Part shown: piece after piece, positions 51,967 through 61,706 of the stretch | Position numbering within the stretch: the stretch's first letter is position 1 | Layout of the letters: each line of letters starts with the position of its first letter | Origin: Bacteroidota bacterium | Lineage (GTDB): Bacteria > Bacteroidota > Bacteroidia > Cytophagales > Cyclobacteriaceae | Assembly (NCBI GenBank): GCA_023417785.1 | Contig: JAEZEH010000145.1 | Coordinates: forward strand, 95,652 to 159,651 | Reading direction: 5' to 3' | DNA: 64,000 bases | Program-made: the position numbers and the translations under genes | The notes under the pieces: generated by a model | Database searches by the model: none | The model's input: only the letters and a program-made list of their open reading frames with translations | Told to the model about the DNA's origin: nothing

Positions 51967-52646
51967 TGTCATCACCAAACCTGATTATCACAGGAGACGG
52001 TTCTCATTCGTTGTTGAACACGCAAATGAATGAGACATATCATTCTGTTCATGGTGCAATTCAGGAATCGAGATATGTATTCATACAGCAAGGTCTTGCT
52101 TTCTGGTGCGCGAGTCACACGGAAACGGTCTCGATACTGGAGGTGGGCTTTGGCACGGGTCTGAATGCTTTGCTTTCTTTGGAGTTTAGCCGAATCCAGA
52201 ATCGACCTGTTCGTTATGAGACCCTGGAGGCCTATCCGCTGGGGCCGGAAATCTATCGTTGTTTGAATTACGGTGAAAAGATCATGGGACAGGATTGGCT
52301 AAACGGACTTCATGACCTGGCCTGGAGTGCAACCCATCGTGTGACAGACAAGTTTACATTTGTCAAACACCAGGACAAATTGCAGGACTTCGGGATAGTC
52401 CCGAATGCGTACGATGTCATCTACTTTGATGCTTTCGCGCCGTCAAGACAACCCGAGATGTGGGATTTGCCACTCCTTGCGAAAGTCATCCAAGGATTGC
52501 GGCCATCAGGCGTCTTCGTGACCTATTGTGCTAAGGGACAGTTGAAACGGGATCTTCGGCAACAGGGGTTGAAAGTCGAAACCTTGCCGGGACCACCCGG
52601 GAAAAAAGAGATGGTCAGGGGGATTGTGGATCATGCCACAAAGTGA
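51966..52646 (+). CDS. mnmD: tRNA 5-methylaminomethyl-2-thiouridine methyltransferase MnmD
   Basis: 226 residues. It is the stand-alone counterpart of the N-terminal domain of E. coli MnmC. The SAM-binding motif is LEVGFGTGLNALLSLEF; IYFDAFAPSRQPEMWD and TYCAKGQLKRDLRQQGLKVE are characteristic. It methylates the wobble uridine of certain tRNAs as the last step to mnm5s2U. The oxidoreductase half of MnmC is absent, as usual in this group. The ATG overlaps the ispF stop. Confidence 0.92.
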   Translation: MSSPNLIITGDGSHSLLNTQMNETYHSVHGAIQESRYVFIQQGLAFWCASHTETVSILEVGFGTGLNALLSLEFSRIQNRPVRYETLEAYPLGPEIYRCLNYGEKIMGQDWLNGLHDLAWSATHRVTDKFTFVKHQDKLQDFGIVPNAYDVIYFDAFAPSRQPEMWDLPLLAKVIQGLRPSGVFVTYCAKGQLKRDLRQQGLKVETLPGPPGKKEMVRGIVDHATK

Positions 52647-52691
52647 TGTGGATTTGAAAGCAGAGGGTCAACCAACCACACTTTTTACAAA

Positions 52692-52859
52692 AATTTCAAT
52701 CGTTTTCGGTTTAATTTCAAAATTTCAAAATCAGCCACAGTGCAATCGTGTTCGTTTTTGACATTTTTAAGTATTTCGAATCATTTCTGAAAAGATTCCA
52801 AAAATTCTGTGCTGTACCCTGTGCCTCCAAATTAAGTTCTGTTTATTCCGTAATTTCAA
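52692..52859. repeat. Four AATTTCAA copies in the gltB leader
   Basis: AATTTCAA occurs at 52692-52699, 52713-52720, 52721-52728 and 52852-52859 in the 272-base gap before gltB. Two copies extend to TAATTTCAAAA (52712, 52851). They may be regulator sites, but the region is AT-rich and chance cannot be excluded. I could not place a good consensus promoter in this gap. Confidence 0.3.
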
Positions 52860-52918
52860 AAACTCGTTTCGCCCTAAACGGGTACAAGACTACAACTACA
52901 ACCAGTAAACTTAAATTG

Positions 52919-55900
52919 ATGAAAGAAGAAACCAGAAGTGGTTTGTACACCCCTGAGCTGGAACACGATTCGTGCGGAATCGGCTTCGTGGCTAACGTAA
53001 ACGGCACTAAAAATAATCAAACTCTCCGTGACGCTCTTTCGATGTTGGAAAATATGGAACATCGCGGCGGGAAGGGTAGTTCGCCAAAGACCGGCGATGG
53101 TGCCGGGGTCCTTTTCCAGTTACCCCACGAGTTTTTTGTTGAAGAAAGCCTGCGCCTCGGATTTGATCTTCCGGCCTTTGGAAAATATGGTGTAGGAATG
53201 GTCTTCTTCCCCCGCGACAAAAAAGTGATGAACGGATGCAGGGAGGCGCTACGCAAAAACTTTAAGGAACTCGGTTTTGAATTACTCGGGTTCAGGGGTG
53301 TGCCTGTTGATCATAGCGTACCCGGCCCGGGCGCGGCGGAGGTAGAGCCAGTGATCGAACAGGTTTTCGTTAAACCAAAAGACGAAAGCTGGACGGGCGA
53401 GATGCTCGAAAGGAAATTGTTCATCCTTCGCAACTACACGCAGCACATTATTGCGGGTAAGGATAAAGGTTCCAGCAAAGAATTTTATATAGCGAGTTTC
53501 TCATCCAGGACGATAGTTTATAAAGGTCAGCTGAGAACAGAACAGTTACGTAAATACTTTTTTGATCTTCAGGATCCCCGGATTCGAACGGCCCTCGCGC
53601 TGGTGCATTCGCGTTTCTCCACAAATACATTCCCCAACTGGAAACTCGCCCAGCCCTTCCGTTATATTGCCCACAATGGTGAAATCAACACCATCCGTGG
53701 CAACGTAAACAAAATGAAGTCGAAAGAATCGTTATTCAAATCAACGATGTTTTCCGATGAGGAGTTGAAAATGCTCTTGCCCATTACAAATCCTCAGTCA
53801 TCCGACTCCGCGAACCTTGACGCGCTGGTGGAAATGCTGGTATTGTCTGGTAGACCCCTTCCGCACGTGTTGATGATGCTCGTGCCTGAAGCGTGGCAGG
53901 ATAATAAGCTGATGGATCCGCACCGCAAGGCGTTTTACAAATATCACGCATCCATGATGGAGCCTTGGGATGGACCTGCAGCTCTGGTTTTCACGGATGG
54001 CTCAAGAATCGGGGCAACTCTCGACCGCAATGGGCTTCGTCCGCTACGTTACTGTATTACCCGGTCGGGGCGGGTAGTTGCCGCCTCTGAAGCCGGGGCT
54101 CTTCCTGTTGATCCGAAAGATGTTCTTGAAAAAGGAAGAGTGACACCGGGCAAGATGCTTATGGTCGATCTCGAACAAGGCAAGGTGCTCGACGATGACA
54201 AAGTAAAACGTGCGGTCTACGAAGGGAAATCGTACTACAACTGGATCATTCAAAACCGATTGAAGCTGCGCCTGGAGCCGGAACCCGAGTGGTTTGACGA
54301 CAACTTCGATGAGCGGTCTCTGGTACAACGGCAGAACGTCTATGGCTACACGTCGGAGGATATAAAGACGCTTATCCTGCCCATGGCAGAGAAAGGATAC
54401 GAGGCCGTGGGCTCAATGGGTGACGACACGCCGTTGGCTGTGCTGTCGAAGGAAAGCCGGCATATTTCGAATTATTTCAAGCAACACTTCGCACAGGTTA
54501 GTAATCCACCTATAGATCCGATTCGCGAACGTCTTGTGATGTCTCTGTTTACGCGCGTCGGACAAAGCCTCAATGTTCTTGACGAAACGCCGGAGCATAC
54601 ACGTCAGATACATATTTCCCAACCTGTTCTGCTTAATGCCGATCTCGAGAAACTTAAGCACCTCCAGGACCAGGGTTTTGAGTATGCCGTCATCCAATGT
54701 GTTTTTAAAGCTGATGGCCAGCCGGGCAGACTTGAGGAGAGCCTCAATCGCATTTGTTGTGAGGCCGAGAAAGCGGTACGTGCCGGAAAAAGGATTTTGA
54801 TTTTGTCCGATCGCCGTATTAGCGAGGATTATGCACCCATACCCTCGCTGCTTTCCGTTGGAACAATTCACCATTCACTTGTCGAAAAACGTATCCGCAC
54901 AAATGCAGGCCTTATTGTAGAGGCCGGTGACGTGTGGGAAGTTCATCACTACGCTACAATCATTGGTTACGGAGCAAGTGCCATTAATCCATATATGGCC
55001 CTTGAAACGATCCACTTCATGAACAAGCAAGGTTTGTTCGGCAAACCACTGACCGACGAGGAGGCATATTCGAATTATCAGAAGGCAGTGGGTAGCGGGC
55101 TTCTCAAAGTGATGTCCAAGATGGGTATTAGTACGCTGCAGTCTTATCAGTCTGCACAGATTTTCGAGGCGCTTGGATTGGGTAGTGACGTAATCGAAAA
55201 ATGCTTCAGGGGAACTATCAGCAGAATCGAGGGACTCTCGTTTGATGATCTTGCCAAAGAAGTATTGATTCGTCATCATCTTGCGTATAAAAACCAATCG
55301 ACTGAACTGCAGGCTGGCGGTGTTTACCAATGGAAGAGACGCGGCGAAAAACATTTGTTCAGTCCCGAGGTTATTCACCTTCTTCAGCATTCTACCAAGA
55401 ACAACAGTTTCGAGTTATATAAGAAATACGCACAAAAGATAAACGACCAGTCAAAGGATCAATTATCGATCCGCGGTTTATTCGAATACAAGAAACGTAA
55501 TCCCATTCCTCTTAGTGAAGTTGAACCGGCGGATGAAATCTTGAAACGTTTCGCTACCGGAGCCATGTCATTTGGTTCAATTTCTCACGAGGCCCACACA
55601 ACCTTGGCAATTGCCATGAATCGCATCGGCGGCAAGAGCAATAGCGGTGAAGGTGGCGAGGATGAAGTTCGCTTCGAAAGAAAAGAGAATGGTGACTGGG
55701 AACGCTCCGCTATCAAACAAGTTGCCTCTGGCCGTTTTGGCGTAACAAGTCATTATCTTTCTAATGCTGATGAAATTCAAATCAAAATGGCTCAGGGGGC
55801 CAAGCCTGGTGAAGGTGGTCAGCTTCCGGGTCACAAGGTAGACGAGTGGATTGGCCGCGTAAGGAATTCGACTCCTGGCGTAGGATTGATTTCACCGCCC

Positions 55901-57463
55901 CCACATCACGACATCTATTCGATCGAAGACCTCGCGCAACTGATTTTTGATTTGAAGAATGCCAATCGTCAGGCACGCATAAACGTGAAACTGGTTTCAC
56001 AAGCTGGTGTAGGAACTGTTGCCGCAGGGGTGGCGAAGGCAAAGGCTGACGCCATCTTGATTTCCGGCGCCGACGGAGGTACCGGAGCATCACCACTGGG
56101 ATCTGTGCGTCATGCAGGATTGCCCTGGGAACTCGGTCTCGCCGAGGCGCACCAAACTCTTGTTAAGAACAATCTGAGAAGCCGGGTAACACTGCAAACG
56201 GATGGACAAATTCGCACGGGGCGTGACATCGCCGTGGCGGCCATGCTTGGTGCTGAGGAGTGGGGCGTTGCAACGGCTGCGCTAGTCGTTGAAGGCTGTA
56301 TCATGATGCGTAAATGTCATTTGAATACATGTCCGGTGGGAATAGCTACTCAGGACAAAGAACTCCGCAAGCTTTTCACCGGAAATCCGGATCACGTCGT
56401 CAACTTCTTTAAATTTCTTGCGGAAGACCTGCGCGAAAACATGGCTGAGTTGGGATTTCGTACGGTAAATGAGATGATCGGCCGCAGCGACATGTTGCGT
56501 GTGAAGAAGGACGTAGACAACTGGAAAATCAAGAAGCTCGATTTGTCGCCCATTCTTCATGCTGAGCCTGGTAGCGAATACGTTGGTCTATACAAACAGA
56601 TCGAACAGGATTTTGAACTGGAGCGTGTACTCGACTGGAAACTGGTTGAAGCGGCCCGTCCGGCATTGGATGAGTGCGAGCCGGTTCAGGAAAAATTTCT
56701 GATCAAGAATACTGATCGTTCAGTCGGGGCTTTGCTGTCGAATGAGATCTCCAAAAAATATAAAGGTAAAGGCCTTCCCGAAGACACGGTCCATCTCCAC
56801 TTCAAAGGATCGGCAGGCCAGAGTTTTGCGGCGTTCGTCGCACCTGGCGTAACGTTCGAGCTGGAGGGTGAAGCCAATGATTATTTCGGTAAAGGTCTGT
56901 CAGGAGGAAAGCTTGTTATCTATCCGGATAAGGAGGCTACGTTCAAACCAGAGGATAATATCATCGTTGGTAACGTAGCGTTCTATGGCGCAACGTCAGG
57001 AGAGGCGTACATCCGCGGCCAGGCCGGCGAGCGGTTCTGCGTCCGGAATTCCGGCGTGAAGGCAGTAGTTGAAGGCGTCGGCGATCACGCTTGCGAGTAT
57101 ATGACAGGGGGGAGAGTAGTCGTACTTGGCAGAACAGGTAAAAATTTTGCCGCAGGTATGAGCGGCGGAATAGCATATGTTTTCGATCCCGAGCATAATC
57201 TTGAAAAGCTTTGTAACCGCGAAATGGTTGAACTAGAAACCATGGAGGCCGACGACAAAGAGGAAGTGAAGGCAATGATTCAACGTCACTTCAAGTACAC
57301 CGGCAGCGATCCGGCTGAATGGATACTCGAAAACTGGGAAAATGCATCTGACCACTTCGTTAAAGTCATGCCTCAGGACTACAAAGCGGTGTTGCTGAAA
57401 CAAAAGAAGAGCACCAAGCCAACCGCTTCGGTAAAGGATGCCCCTAAGGCGAAAATAAAATAA
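52919..57463 (+). CDS. gltB: Glutamate synthase large subunit
   Basis: 1514 residues from ATG 52919. The frame is open for 57 more codons to a GTG at 52748, but that stretch has no family similarity. Short propeptide, then the N-terminal nucleophile Cys19 in LEHDSCGIGF starts the class II glutaminase domain (about 19-430). The central domain and the FMN-binding synthase domain follow (about 800-1170; ISGADGGTGASPLGSVRHAG), with the [3Fe-4S] cysteines in KCHLNTCPVGIA. The GXGXG beta-helix domain is about 1240-1440 (GEAYIRGQAGERFCVRNSG; MTGGRVVVLG). It makes glutamate from glutamine and 2-oxoglutarate. gltD follows after 29 bases. Confidence 0.97.
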   Translation: MKEETRSGLYTPELEHDSCGIGFVANVNGTKNNQTLRDALSMLENMEHRGGKGSSPKTGDGAGVLFQLPHEFFVEESLRLGFDLPAFGKYGVGMVFFPRDKKVMNGCREALRKNFKELGFELLGFRGVPVDHSVPGPGAAEVEPVIEQVFVKPKDESWTGEMLERKLFILRNYTQHIIAGKDKGSSKEFYIASFSSRTIVYKGQLRTEQLRKYFFDLQDPRIRTALALVHSRFSTNTFPNWKLAQPFRYIAHNGEINTIRGNVNKMKSKESLFKSTMFSDEELKMLLPITNPQSSDSANLDALVEMLVLSGRPLPHVLMMLVPEAWQDNKLMDPHRKAFYKYHASMMEPWDGPAALVFTDGSRIGATLDRNGLRPLRYCITRSGRVVAASEAGALPVDPKDVLEKGRVTPGKMLMVDLEQGKVLDDDKVKRAVYEGKSYYNWIIQNRLKLRLEPEPEWFDDNFDERSLVQRQNVYGYTSEDIKTLILPMAEKGYEAVGSMGDDTPLAVLSKESRHISNYFKQHFAQVSNPPIDPIRERLVMSLFTRVGQSLNVLDETPEHTRQIHISQPVLLNADLEKLKHLQDQGFEYAVIQCVFKADGQPGRLEESLNRICCEAEKAVRAGKRILILSDRRISEDYAPIPSLLSVGTIHHSLVEKRIRTNAGLIVEAGDVWEVHHYATIIGYGASAINPYMALETIHFMNKQGLFGKPLTDEEAYSNYQKAVGSGLLKVMSKMGISTLQSYQSAQIFEALGLGSDVIEKCFRGTISRIEGLSFDDLAKEVLIRHHLAYKNQSTELQAGGVYQWKRRGEKHLFSPEVIHLLQHSTKNNSFELYKKYAQKINDQSKDQLSIRGLFEYKKRNPIPLSEVEPADEILKRFATGAMSFGSISHEAHTTLAIAMNRIGGKSNSGEGGEDEVRFERKENGDWERSAIKQVASGRFGVTSHYLSNADEIQIKMAQGAKPGEGGQLPGHKVDEWIGRVRNSTPGVGLISPPPHHDIYSIEDLAQLIFDLKNANRQARINVKLVSQAGVGTVAAGVAKAKADAILISGADGGTGASPLGSVRHAGLPWELGLAEAHQTLVKNNLRSRVTLQTDGQIRTGRDIAVAAMLGAEEWGVATAALVVEGCIMMRKCHLNTCPVGIATQDKELRKLFTGNPDHVVNFFKFLAEDLRENMAELGFRTVNEMIGRSDMLRVKKDVDNWKIKKLDLSPILHAEPGSEYVGLYKQIEQDFELERVLDWKLVEAARPALDECEPVQEKFLIKNTDRSVGALLSNEISKKYKGKGLPEDTVHLHFKGSAGQSFAAFVAPGVTFELEGEANDYFGKGLSGGKLVIYPDKEATFKPEDNIIVGNVAFYGATSGEAYIRGQAGERFCVRNSGVKAVVEGVGDHACEYMTGGRVVVLGRTGKNFAAGMSGGIAYVFDPEHNLEKLCNREMVELETMEADDKEEVKAMIQRHFKYTGSDPAEWILENWENASDHFVKVMPQDYKAVLLKQKKSTKPTASVKDAPKAKIK

Positions 57464-57492
57464 TCAGAACAACTACAACACGACCAGAAAAG

Positions 57493-58968
57493 ATGGGACA
57501 AATAGATGGTTTCATGAAGTTCAATCGCGAGATGCCCAAATCGCGCGATCCACGGGAACGTATCAAAGATTACAAAGAGATTTATCAACCACTTGAGAAG
57601 GAGAAGGTAAAGCAGCAGGCTGCCCGTTGTATGGATTGCGGTGTTCCCTTTTGCCACAATGGCTGTCCATTAGGGAATATTATTCCTGAATTTAATGATG
57701 CAGTGTACAGCGGTAAATGGGAGGATGCGATTCGAATTCTGAGCAGCACCAACAATTTTCCGGAGTTCACGGGGCGTATTTGTCCGGCGCCTTGTGAGGC
57801 GAGCTGTGTATTAAGTATAAATAATAGCCCCGTAACTATCGAGTATATTGAAAAAACGATCGCAGAACAGGCGTTCGAAAAAGGATTTATCAAACCTAAT
57901 CCACCAAAGACCCGGACAGGCAAAAGAGTAGCTGTTGTCGGCTCCGGTCCCGCCGGTCTGGCAGCGGCGGCGCAGCTCAATAAAGCCGGGCATTGGGTGA
58001 CCGTATTTGAAAGAAGTGACCGCGTTGGTGGGCTGCTCCGCTACGGAATACCCGACTTCAAACTTGAGAAATTTGTTATTGAAAGACGGGTACGGATTAT
58101 GGAACAGGAGGGAATCATCTTCCGAACCAACGCACACGTAGGTGTTAATATCAGTGCGGCTCACCTTCGTTCGGAGTTCGATGCTATCGTCGTGTGTGCA
58201 GGAGCTTCCGCGCCACGTGATTTGCCAATTCCCGGAAGGCAGTTAAAAGGTGTGCACTTTGCAATGGAGTTTCTTACGCAACAAAACAAACGCGTTGCAG
58301 GAGACAGAATATTCAGTGGTGAAATCCTTGCTACAAACAAGAATGTCCTGGTTATCGGCGGTGGAGATACGGGCTCGGATTGTGTAGGCACATCAAACCG
58401 TCACGGTGCAAAATCAATTACTCAGATTGAACTACTGGCGAAGCCGCCGTTGAAAAGAAATGATTCAAGTAATCCGTGGCCGCTCTGGCCTATGGTACTG
58501 ACGTCATCGTCATCGCACGAAGAAGGCGGTGATCGTCAATGGGCGCTTTTGACCAAAGAGTTTCTCGGAGATAATAATGGGCGCCTCACAGGGCTAAAGG
58601 TCGTGGAGATAAAATGGGGCCTCAATGCGCAGGGCAGGATGGGATTCGAAGAACTACCCGGCACGGAGCGCATCCTTCCATGTGAGCTGGCATTGCTGGC
58701 CATCGGTTTTGTTGGAGCGGAAAAAGGTGGAATGGTTGACGAACTCAAACTCGAGCTTGACGAACGCGGGAACATCAAGTCCACCAATTACATGACTAGT
58801 CAGGAAGGGATTTTTGCCGCGGGCGACGTTCGCCGTGGGCAGTCACTGGTAGTCTGGGCGATCTCCGAAGGAAGGGAGGCAGCGCGCGCGGTTGATACAT
58901 GGCTCATGGGTACTTCCGAGTTAGAGACCAAGGATGAGTCTTTTGTTCACATCGAACAGGGCGCATAA
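57493..58968 (+). CDS. gltD: Glutamate synthase small subunit
   Basis: 491 residues. N-terminal cysteines for [4Fe-4S] clusters lie in CMDCGVPFCHNGCPLGN and GRICPAPCEASC. The FAD-binding motif is VAVVGSGPAGLAAAAQL, the NAD(P)H motif is VLVIGGGDTGSDCVG, and the C-terminal FAD contact is GIFAAGDVRRGQSLVVWAI. It passes electrons from NAD(P)H to the large subunit. It is cotranscribed with gltB and followed by a strong terminator at 58987-59017. Confidence 0.97.
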   Translation: MGQIDGFMKFNREMPKSRDPRERIKDYKEIYQPLEKEKVKQQAARCMDCGVPFCHNGCPLGNIIPEFNDAVYSGKWEDAIRILSSTNNFPEFTGRICPAPCEASCVLSINNSPVTIEYIEKTIAEQAFEKGFIKPNPPKTRTGKRVAVVGSGPAGLAAAAQLNKAGHWVTVFERSDRVGGLLRYGIPDFKLEKFVIERRVRIMEQEGIIFRTNAHVGVNISAAHLRSEFDAIVVCAGASAPRDLPIPGRQLKGVHFAMEFLTQQNKRVAGDRIFSGEILATNKNVLVIGGGDTGSDCVGTSNRHGAKSITQIELLAKPPLKRNDSSNPWPLWPMVLTSSSSHEEGGDRQWALLTKEFLGDNNGRLTGLKVVEIKWGLNAQGRMGFEELPGTERILPCELALLAIGFVGAEKGGMVDELKLELDERGNIKSTNYMTSQEGIFAAGDVRRGQSLVVWAISEGREAARAVDTWLMGTSELETKDESFVHIEQGA

Positions 58969-58986
58969 TCACTAAAGAAGTTTATC

Positions 58987-59017
58987 AAACCCTCCCGGTC
59001 AGCCAGGAGGGTTTTTT
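58987..59017 (+). terminator. Rho-independent terminator after gltBD
   Basis: AAACCCTCC (58987-58995) pairs perfectly with GGAGGGTTT (59006-59014) around a 10-base loop, with TTTTTT covering the end of the stem and tail. It lies 18 bases after the gltD stop. Confidence 0.9.
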
Positions 59018-59106
59018 CATTAAGGGAAGTGAACGTATCGCAACTTTCCTATGTTACGTGGGAAAATCAGTAGAATCATTAATTTTACCCTCTTAAAAAC
59101 CGCGAA

Positions 59107-59988
59107 GTGTCTGGAAAGAATGTAACTATTGGAACCGTTCAAATGACGTGTTCCGCAGATCCTGAAGAGAACCTTCAAAAAGCTATAGCCGGTATCAGAG
59201 AGGCCGCCGAAAAGGGTGCTCAAATTATCTGTTTGCAAGAATTGTTTCGCTCGCTCTACTTCTGTGATGTGGAAAACTACGATAATTTTAAGCTGGCCGA
59301 GCCGATCCCCGGTCCCTCAACAGATGTTATGTCGCAGTTAGCCAAAGAGCTTGGGGTGGTGATCATAGCTTCGCTTTTCGAGAAGAGAACGGAAGGTCTT
59401 TATCACAACACCACCGCCGTTTTGGATGCTGACGGAACCTATCTTGGAAAGTACAGGAAAATGCATATCCCCGACGATCCGGCGTACTACGAAAAATTCT
59501 ATTTCACACCGGGTGATCTTGGTTACAAAGCTTTTAAGACCAGGTTTGCAACCATAGGTGTGTTGATATGCTGGGATCAGTGGTATCCTGAGGGAGCGCG
59601 GATAACCGCACTGATGGGGGCGGAGATCCTTTTTTATCCCACCGCCATCGGTTGGGCTACCTCGCAGGACGAAGAAACCAACTCGGAACAATTCAACGCA
59701 TGGCAGACCATTCAGCGTAGCCATGCCGTTGCCAATGGTATTCACGTTGTGAGTGTGAACCGGGTCGGGTTCGAACAGAATGGCGCGATGAAATTCTGGG
59801 GAGGATCGTTCATTGCAAATCCTTTTGGTCGGGTCTTATACCAAGGTTCACACGATAATGAAGAGGTGCACGTCGAAACGATTGACCTGAAGAAGACTGA
59901 TCGTTATAGAACACACTGGCCTTTTCTGCGCGACCGTCGAATTGATTCCTATCAGCCCATTACCAAAAGATACATTGACGAGGAATAA
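59107..59988 (+). CDS. aguB: N-carbamoylputrescine amidohydrolase
   Basis: 293 residues from GTG 59107. The nitrilase-fold triad is Glu45 (CLQELFRSLYFC), Lys118 (KYRKMHIPDDP) and Cys155 (VLICWDQWYPEGAR). The stretch FFYPTAIGW-like ILFYPTAIGW and SHAVANGIHVVSVNRVG are typical of AguB. It converts N-carbamoylputrescine to putrescine, CO2 and ammonia. aguA, which makes the substrate, begins 20 bases downstream, so the pair forms a complete agmatine-to-putrescine route. Confidence 0.95.
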   Translation: MSGKNVTIGTVQMTCSADPEENLQKAIAGIREAAEKGAQIICLQELFRSLYFCDVENYDNFKLAEPIPGPSTDVMSQLAKELGVVIIASLFEKRTEGLYHNTTAVLDADGTYLGKYRKMHIPDDPAYYEKFYFTPGDLGYKAFKTRFATIGVLICWDQWYPEGARITALMGAEILFYPTAIGWATSQDEETNSEQFNAWQTIQRSHAVANGIHVVSVNRVGFEQNGAMKFWGGSFIANPFGRVLYQGSHDNEEVHVETIDLKKTDRYRTHWPFLRDRRIDSYQPITKRYIDEE

Positions 59989-60008
59989 TCCTCGAACGGT
60001 TAAATCGT

Positions 60009-61094
60009 ATGAATACGAGTTCACAGAAGACAACCGCATTCACATTACCGGAAAATAAGACACCGCGCGAACTGGGTTATTACTTTCCGGCGGAATTCGC
60101 TCCACAGACTGCTATGTGGCTGAGTTGGCCGCACAAGGAAGCCTCGTGGCCCGGAAAGCTTGAAAGTATCTATCCTGTTTATGCCCGGTTCATTAAACTT
60201 GTTTCCGAGTCGCAGCATGTAAATGTCAATGTATCAGACGAAGCGATGAGACAAAAGGCGCTCCACTATGTTACGGAGGCGAATGCGGAATTATCGAACG
60301 TTAATTTTTTTATCCACCCTACAAATGATGCGTGGTGTCGCGACCATGGACCGGCGTTTCTGATTAATCCTGAGGCGGATATCAAGAAGATAATTGTGGA
60401 TTGGGGGTACAACGCGTGGGGTGGGAAGTATCCTCCGTTTGACCTTGATGATGATATCCCTACAAGGATTGCAGCGCACTATGGTATTCCTGTTGTATAT
60501 CCCGGAATTGTGATGGAAGGCGGCTCAGTCGATTTCAACGGAAGGGGTACTGTGCTTACTACTACTTCCTGCCTGTTGAACAAAAACCGGAATCCTCATC
60601 TTAACCAGGATCAACTGGAACGTTATCTGATCGATTATTACGGCGTATCCAATGTTCTCTGGTTATGCGATGGAATTGTCGGTGACGATACTGACGGACA
60701 TATCGACGATATTACCCGTTTTGTGAATGAAGACACGGTGGTAACCGTTATTGAAGAAAACCGTCAGGACGAAAACTACCGACCATTGCAGGATAATTTG
60801 CGGGCTCTTACGAAGGCGCGGCTTGAAACCGGGAAACAGCTGAATATTGTTGAGCTTCCAATGCCGTCTCCTGTGATTTGCGAGGACATGCGCTTGCCGG
60901 CTTCCTATGCGAATTTTTACATAGCGAATGAGTATGTGGTCGTGCCGACATTCCGCGATTCAAATGATGACCGCGCGTTGAGCATTCTTCAGGGATGCTT
61001 TCCGGACAGAAAAGTAGTTGGACTTGATTCGTGGGATATTATCTGGGGACTCGGCTCATTCCATTGCCTGAGCCAGCAGGAACCACACGTTTAA
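60009..61094 (+). CDS. aguA: Agmatine deiminase
   Basis: 361 residues. The guanidino-group hydrolase fold is marked by QTAMWLSWPHKEASWPG, NDAWCRDHGPAFL, VMEGGSVDFNGRG, GDDTDGHIDDITRFV and the catalytic Cys353 in GSFHCLSQQEP. It converts agmatine to N-carbamoylputrescine and ammonia. Arginine decarboxylase is not in the window. The stop overlaps that of the convergent cyclo-ligase gene by 4 bases. Confidence 0.97.
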   Translation: MNTSSQKTTAFTLPENKTPRELGYYFPAEFAPQTAMWLSWPHKEASWPGKLESIYPVYARFIKLVSESQHVNVNVSDEAMRQKALHYVTEANAELSNVNFFIHPTNDAWCRDHGPAFLINPEADIKKIIVDWGYNAWGGKYPPFDLDDDIPTRIAAHYGIPVVYPGIVMEGGSVDFNGRGTVLTTTSCLLNKNRNPHLNQDQLERYLIDYYGVSNVLWLCDGIVGDDTDGHIDDITRFVNEDTVVTVIEENRQDENYRPLQDNLRALTKARLETGKQLNIVELPMPSPVICEDMRLPASYANFYIANEYVVVPTFRDSNDDRALSILQGCFPDRKVVGLDSWDIIWGLGSFHCLSQQEPHV

Positions 61095-61663
61095 AATGTG
61101 AATGTCTTATCCGGCGTGACGCAATGATGCAGCGGCACATCGAATTCATTGATGTCGTCAATCTGTTCAACCGGTGGGAAAAATGAAATTCCGATCCTTT
61201 TTGTATCAGGCCTGCAGGTAGCGAGAAATCGGTCATAAAACCCTTTCCCATAGCCAACTCGTTGTCCTTTGGTATCGAATGCAAGTAGTGGAATCAGGAC
61301 GCCTTCTATTTCGGAGACAGGTGTGAGATTGCCAGAGATGGGTTCGTTTATCCCCCAGCGATTTGTTTCAAATTCGGTGTTCGAATCAAGATAGAAATGC
61401 TTTAGCGATCCTGTGCCAGCCGAGATTTTCGGGATGGAAATGCGGATCGGCAGGTCGGATTCCTGAATAAATCGGATAATGTGCCATGTGTTCGGCTCAT
61501 TATTTCGGATAATGGGCAGAAACGTGTGAATCACCAGCAAATCGGCAAAATCGAAGTCACCGACGAAACGCTCACAAATCCTTCTGCTGAGATGTTCAAC
61601 CATTGAATCATCGAGGGCTTTCCTCTTGCGGATATGCGCCTCGCGCAACTCTTGTTTTGTCAT
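61091..61663 (-). CDS. 5-formyltetrahydrofolate cyclo-ligase
   Basis: 190 residues. It converts 5-formyltetrahydrofolate to 5,10-methenyltetrahydrofolate with ATP. Family motifs are MTKQELREAHIRKRKAL at the N terminus, IPLLAFDTKGQRVGYGKGFYDRF-type nucleotide loop (GQRVGYGKGFYDRFLA) and a C-terminal DVPLHHCVTPD. Folate one-carbon units are used by purH. It lies 43 bases downstream of the trehalose gene on the same strand and may share its transcript. Confidence 0.94.
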   Translation of the reverse strand: MTKQELREAHIRKRKALDDSMVEHLSRRICERFVGDFDFADLLVIHTFLPIIRNNEPNTWHIIRFIQESDLPIRISIPKISAGTGSLKHFYLDSNTEFETNRWGINEPISGNLTPVSEIEGVLIPLLAFDTKGQRVGYGKGFYDRFLATCRPDTKRIGISFFPPVEQIDDINEFDVPLHHCVTPDKTFTF

Positions 61664-61706
61664 GGTAACAACATCCTAAAGTGGTGGTCCATTATGACGG
61701 ATTAGT

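Noticed and set aside
52647..52690. Possible terminator after mnmD (TGTGG ... CCACA then CTTTTT)
   Set aside because: Only five base pairs around a loop of over 20 bases.
52748..52918. 57-codon N-terminal extension of gltB from a GTG
   Set aside because: The extension lacks family similarity, contains the AATTTCAA leader element and would bury the propeptide that precedes the catalytic Cys.
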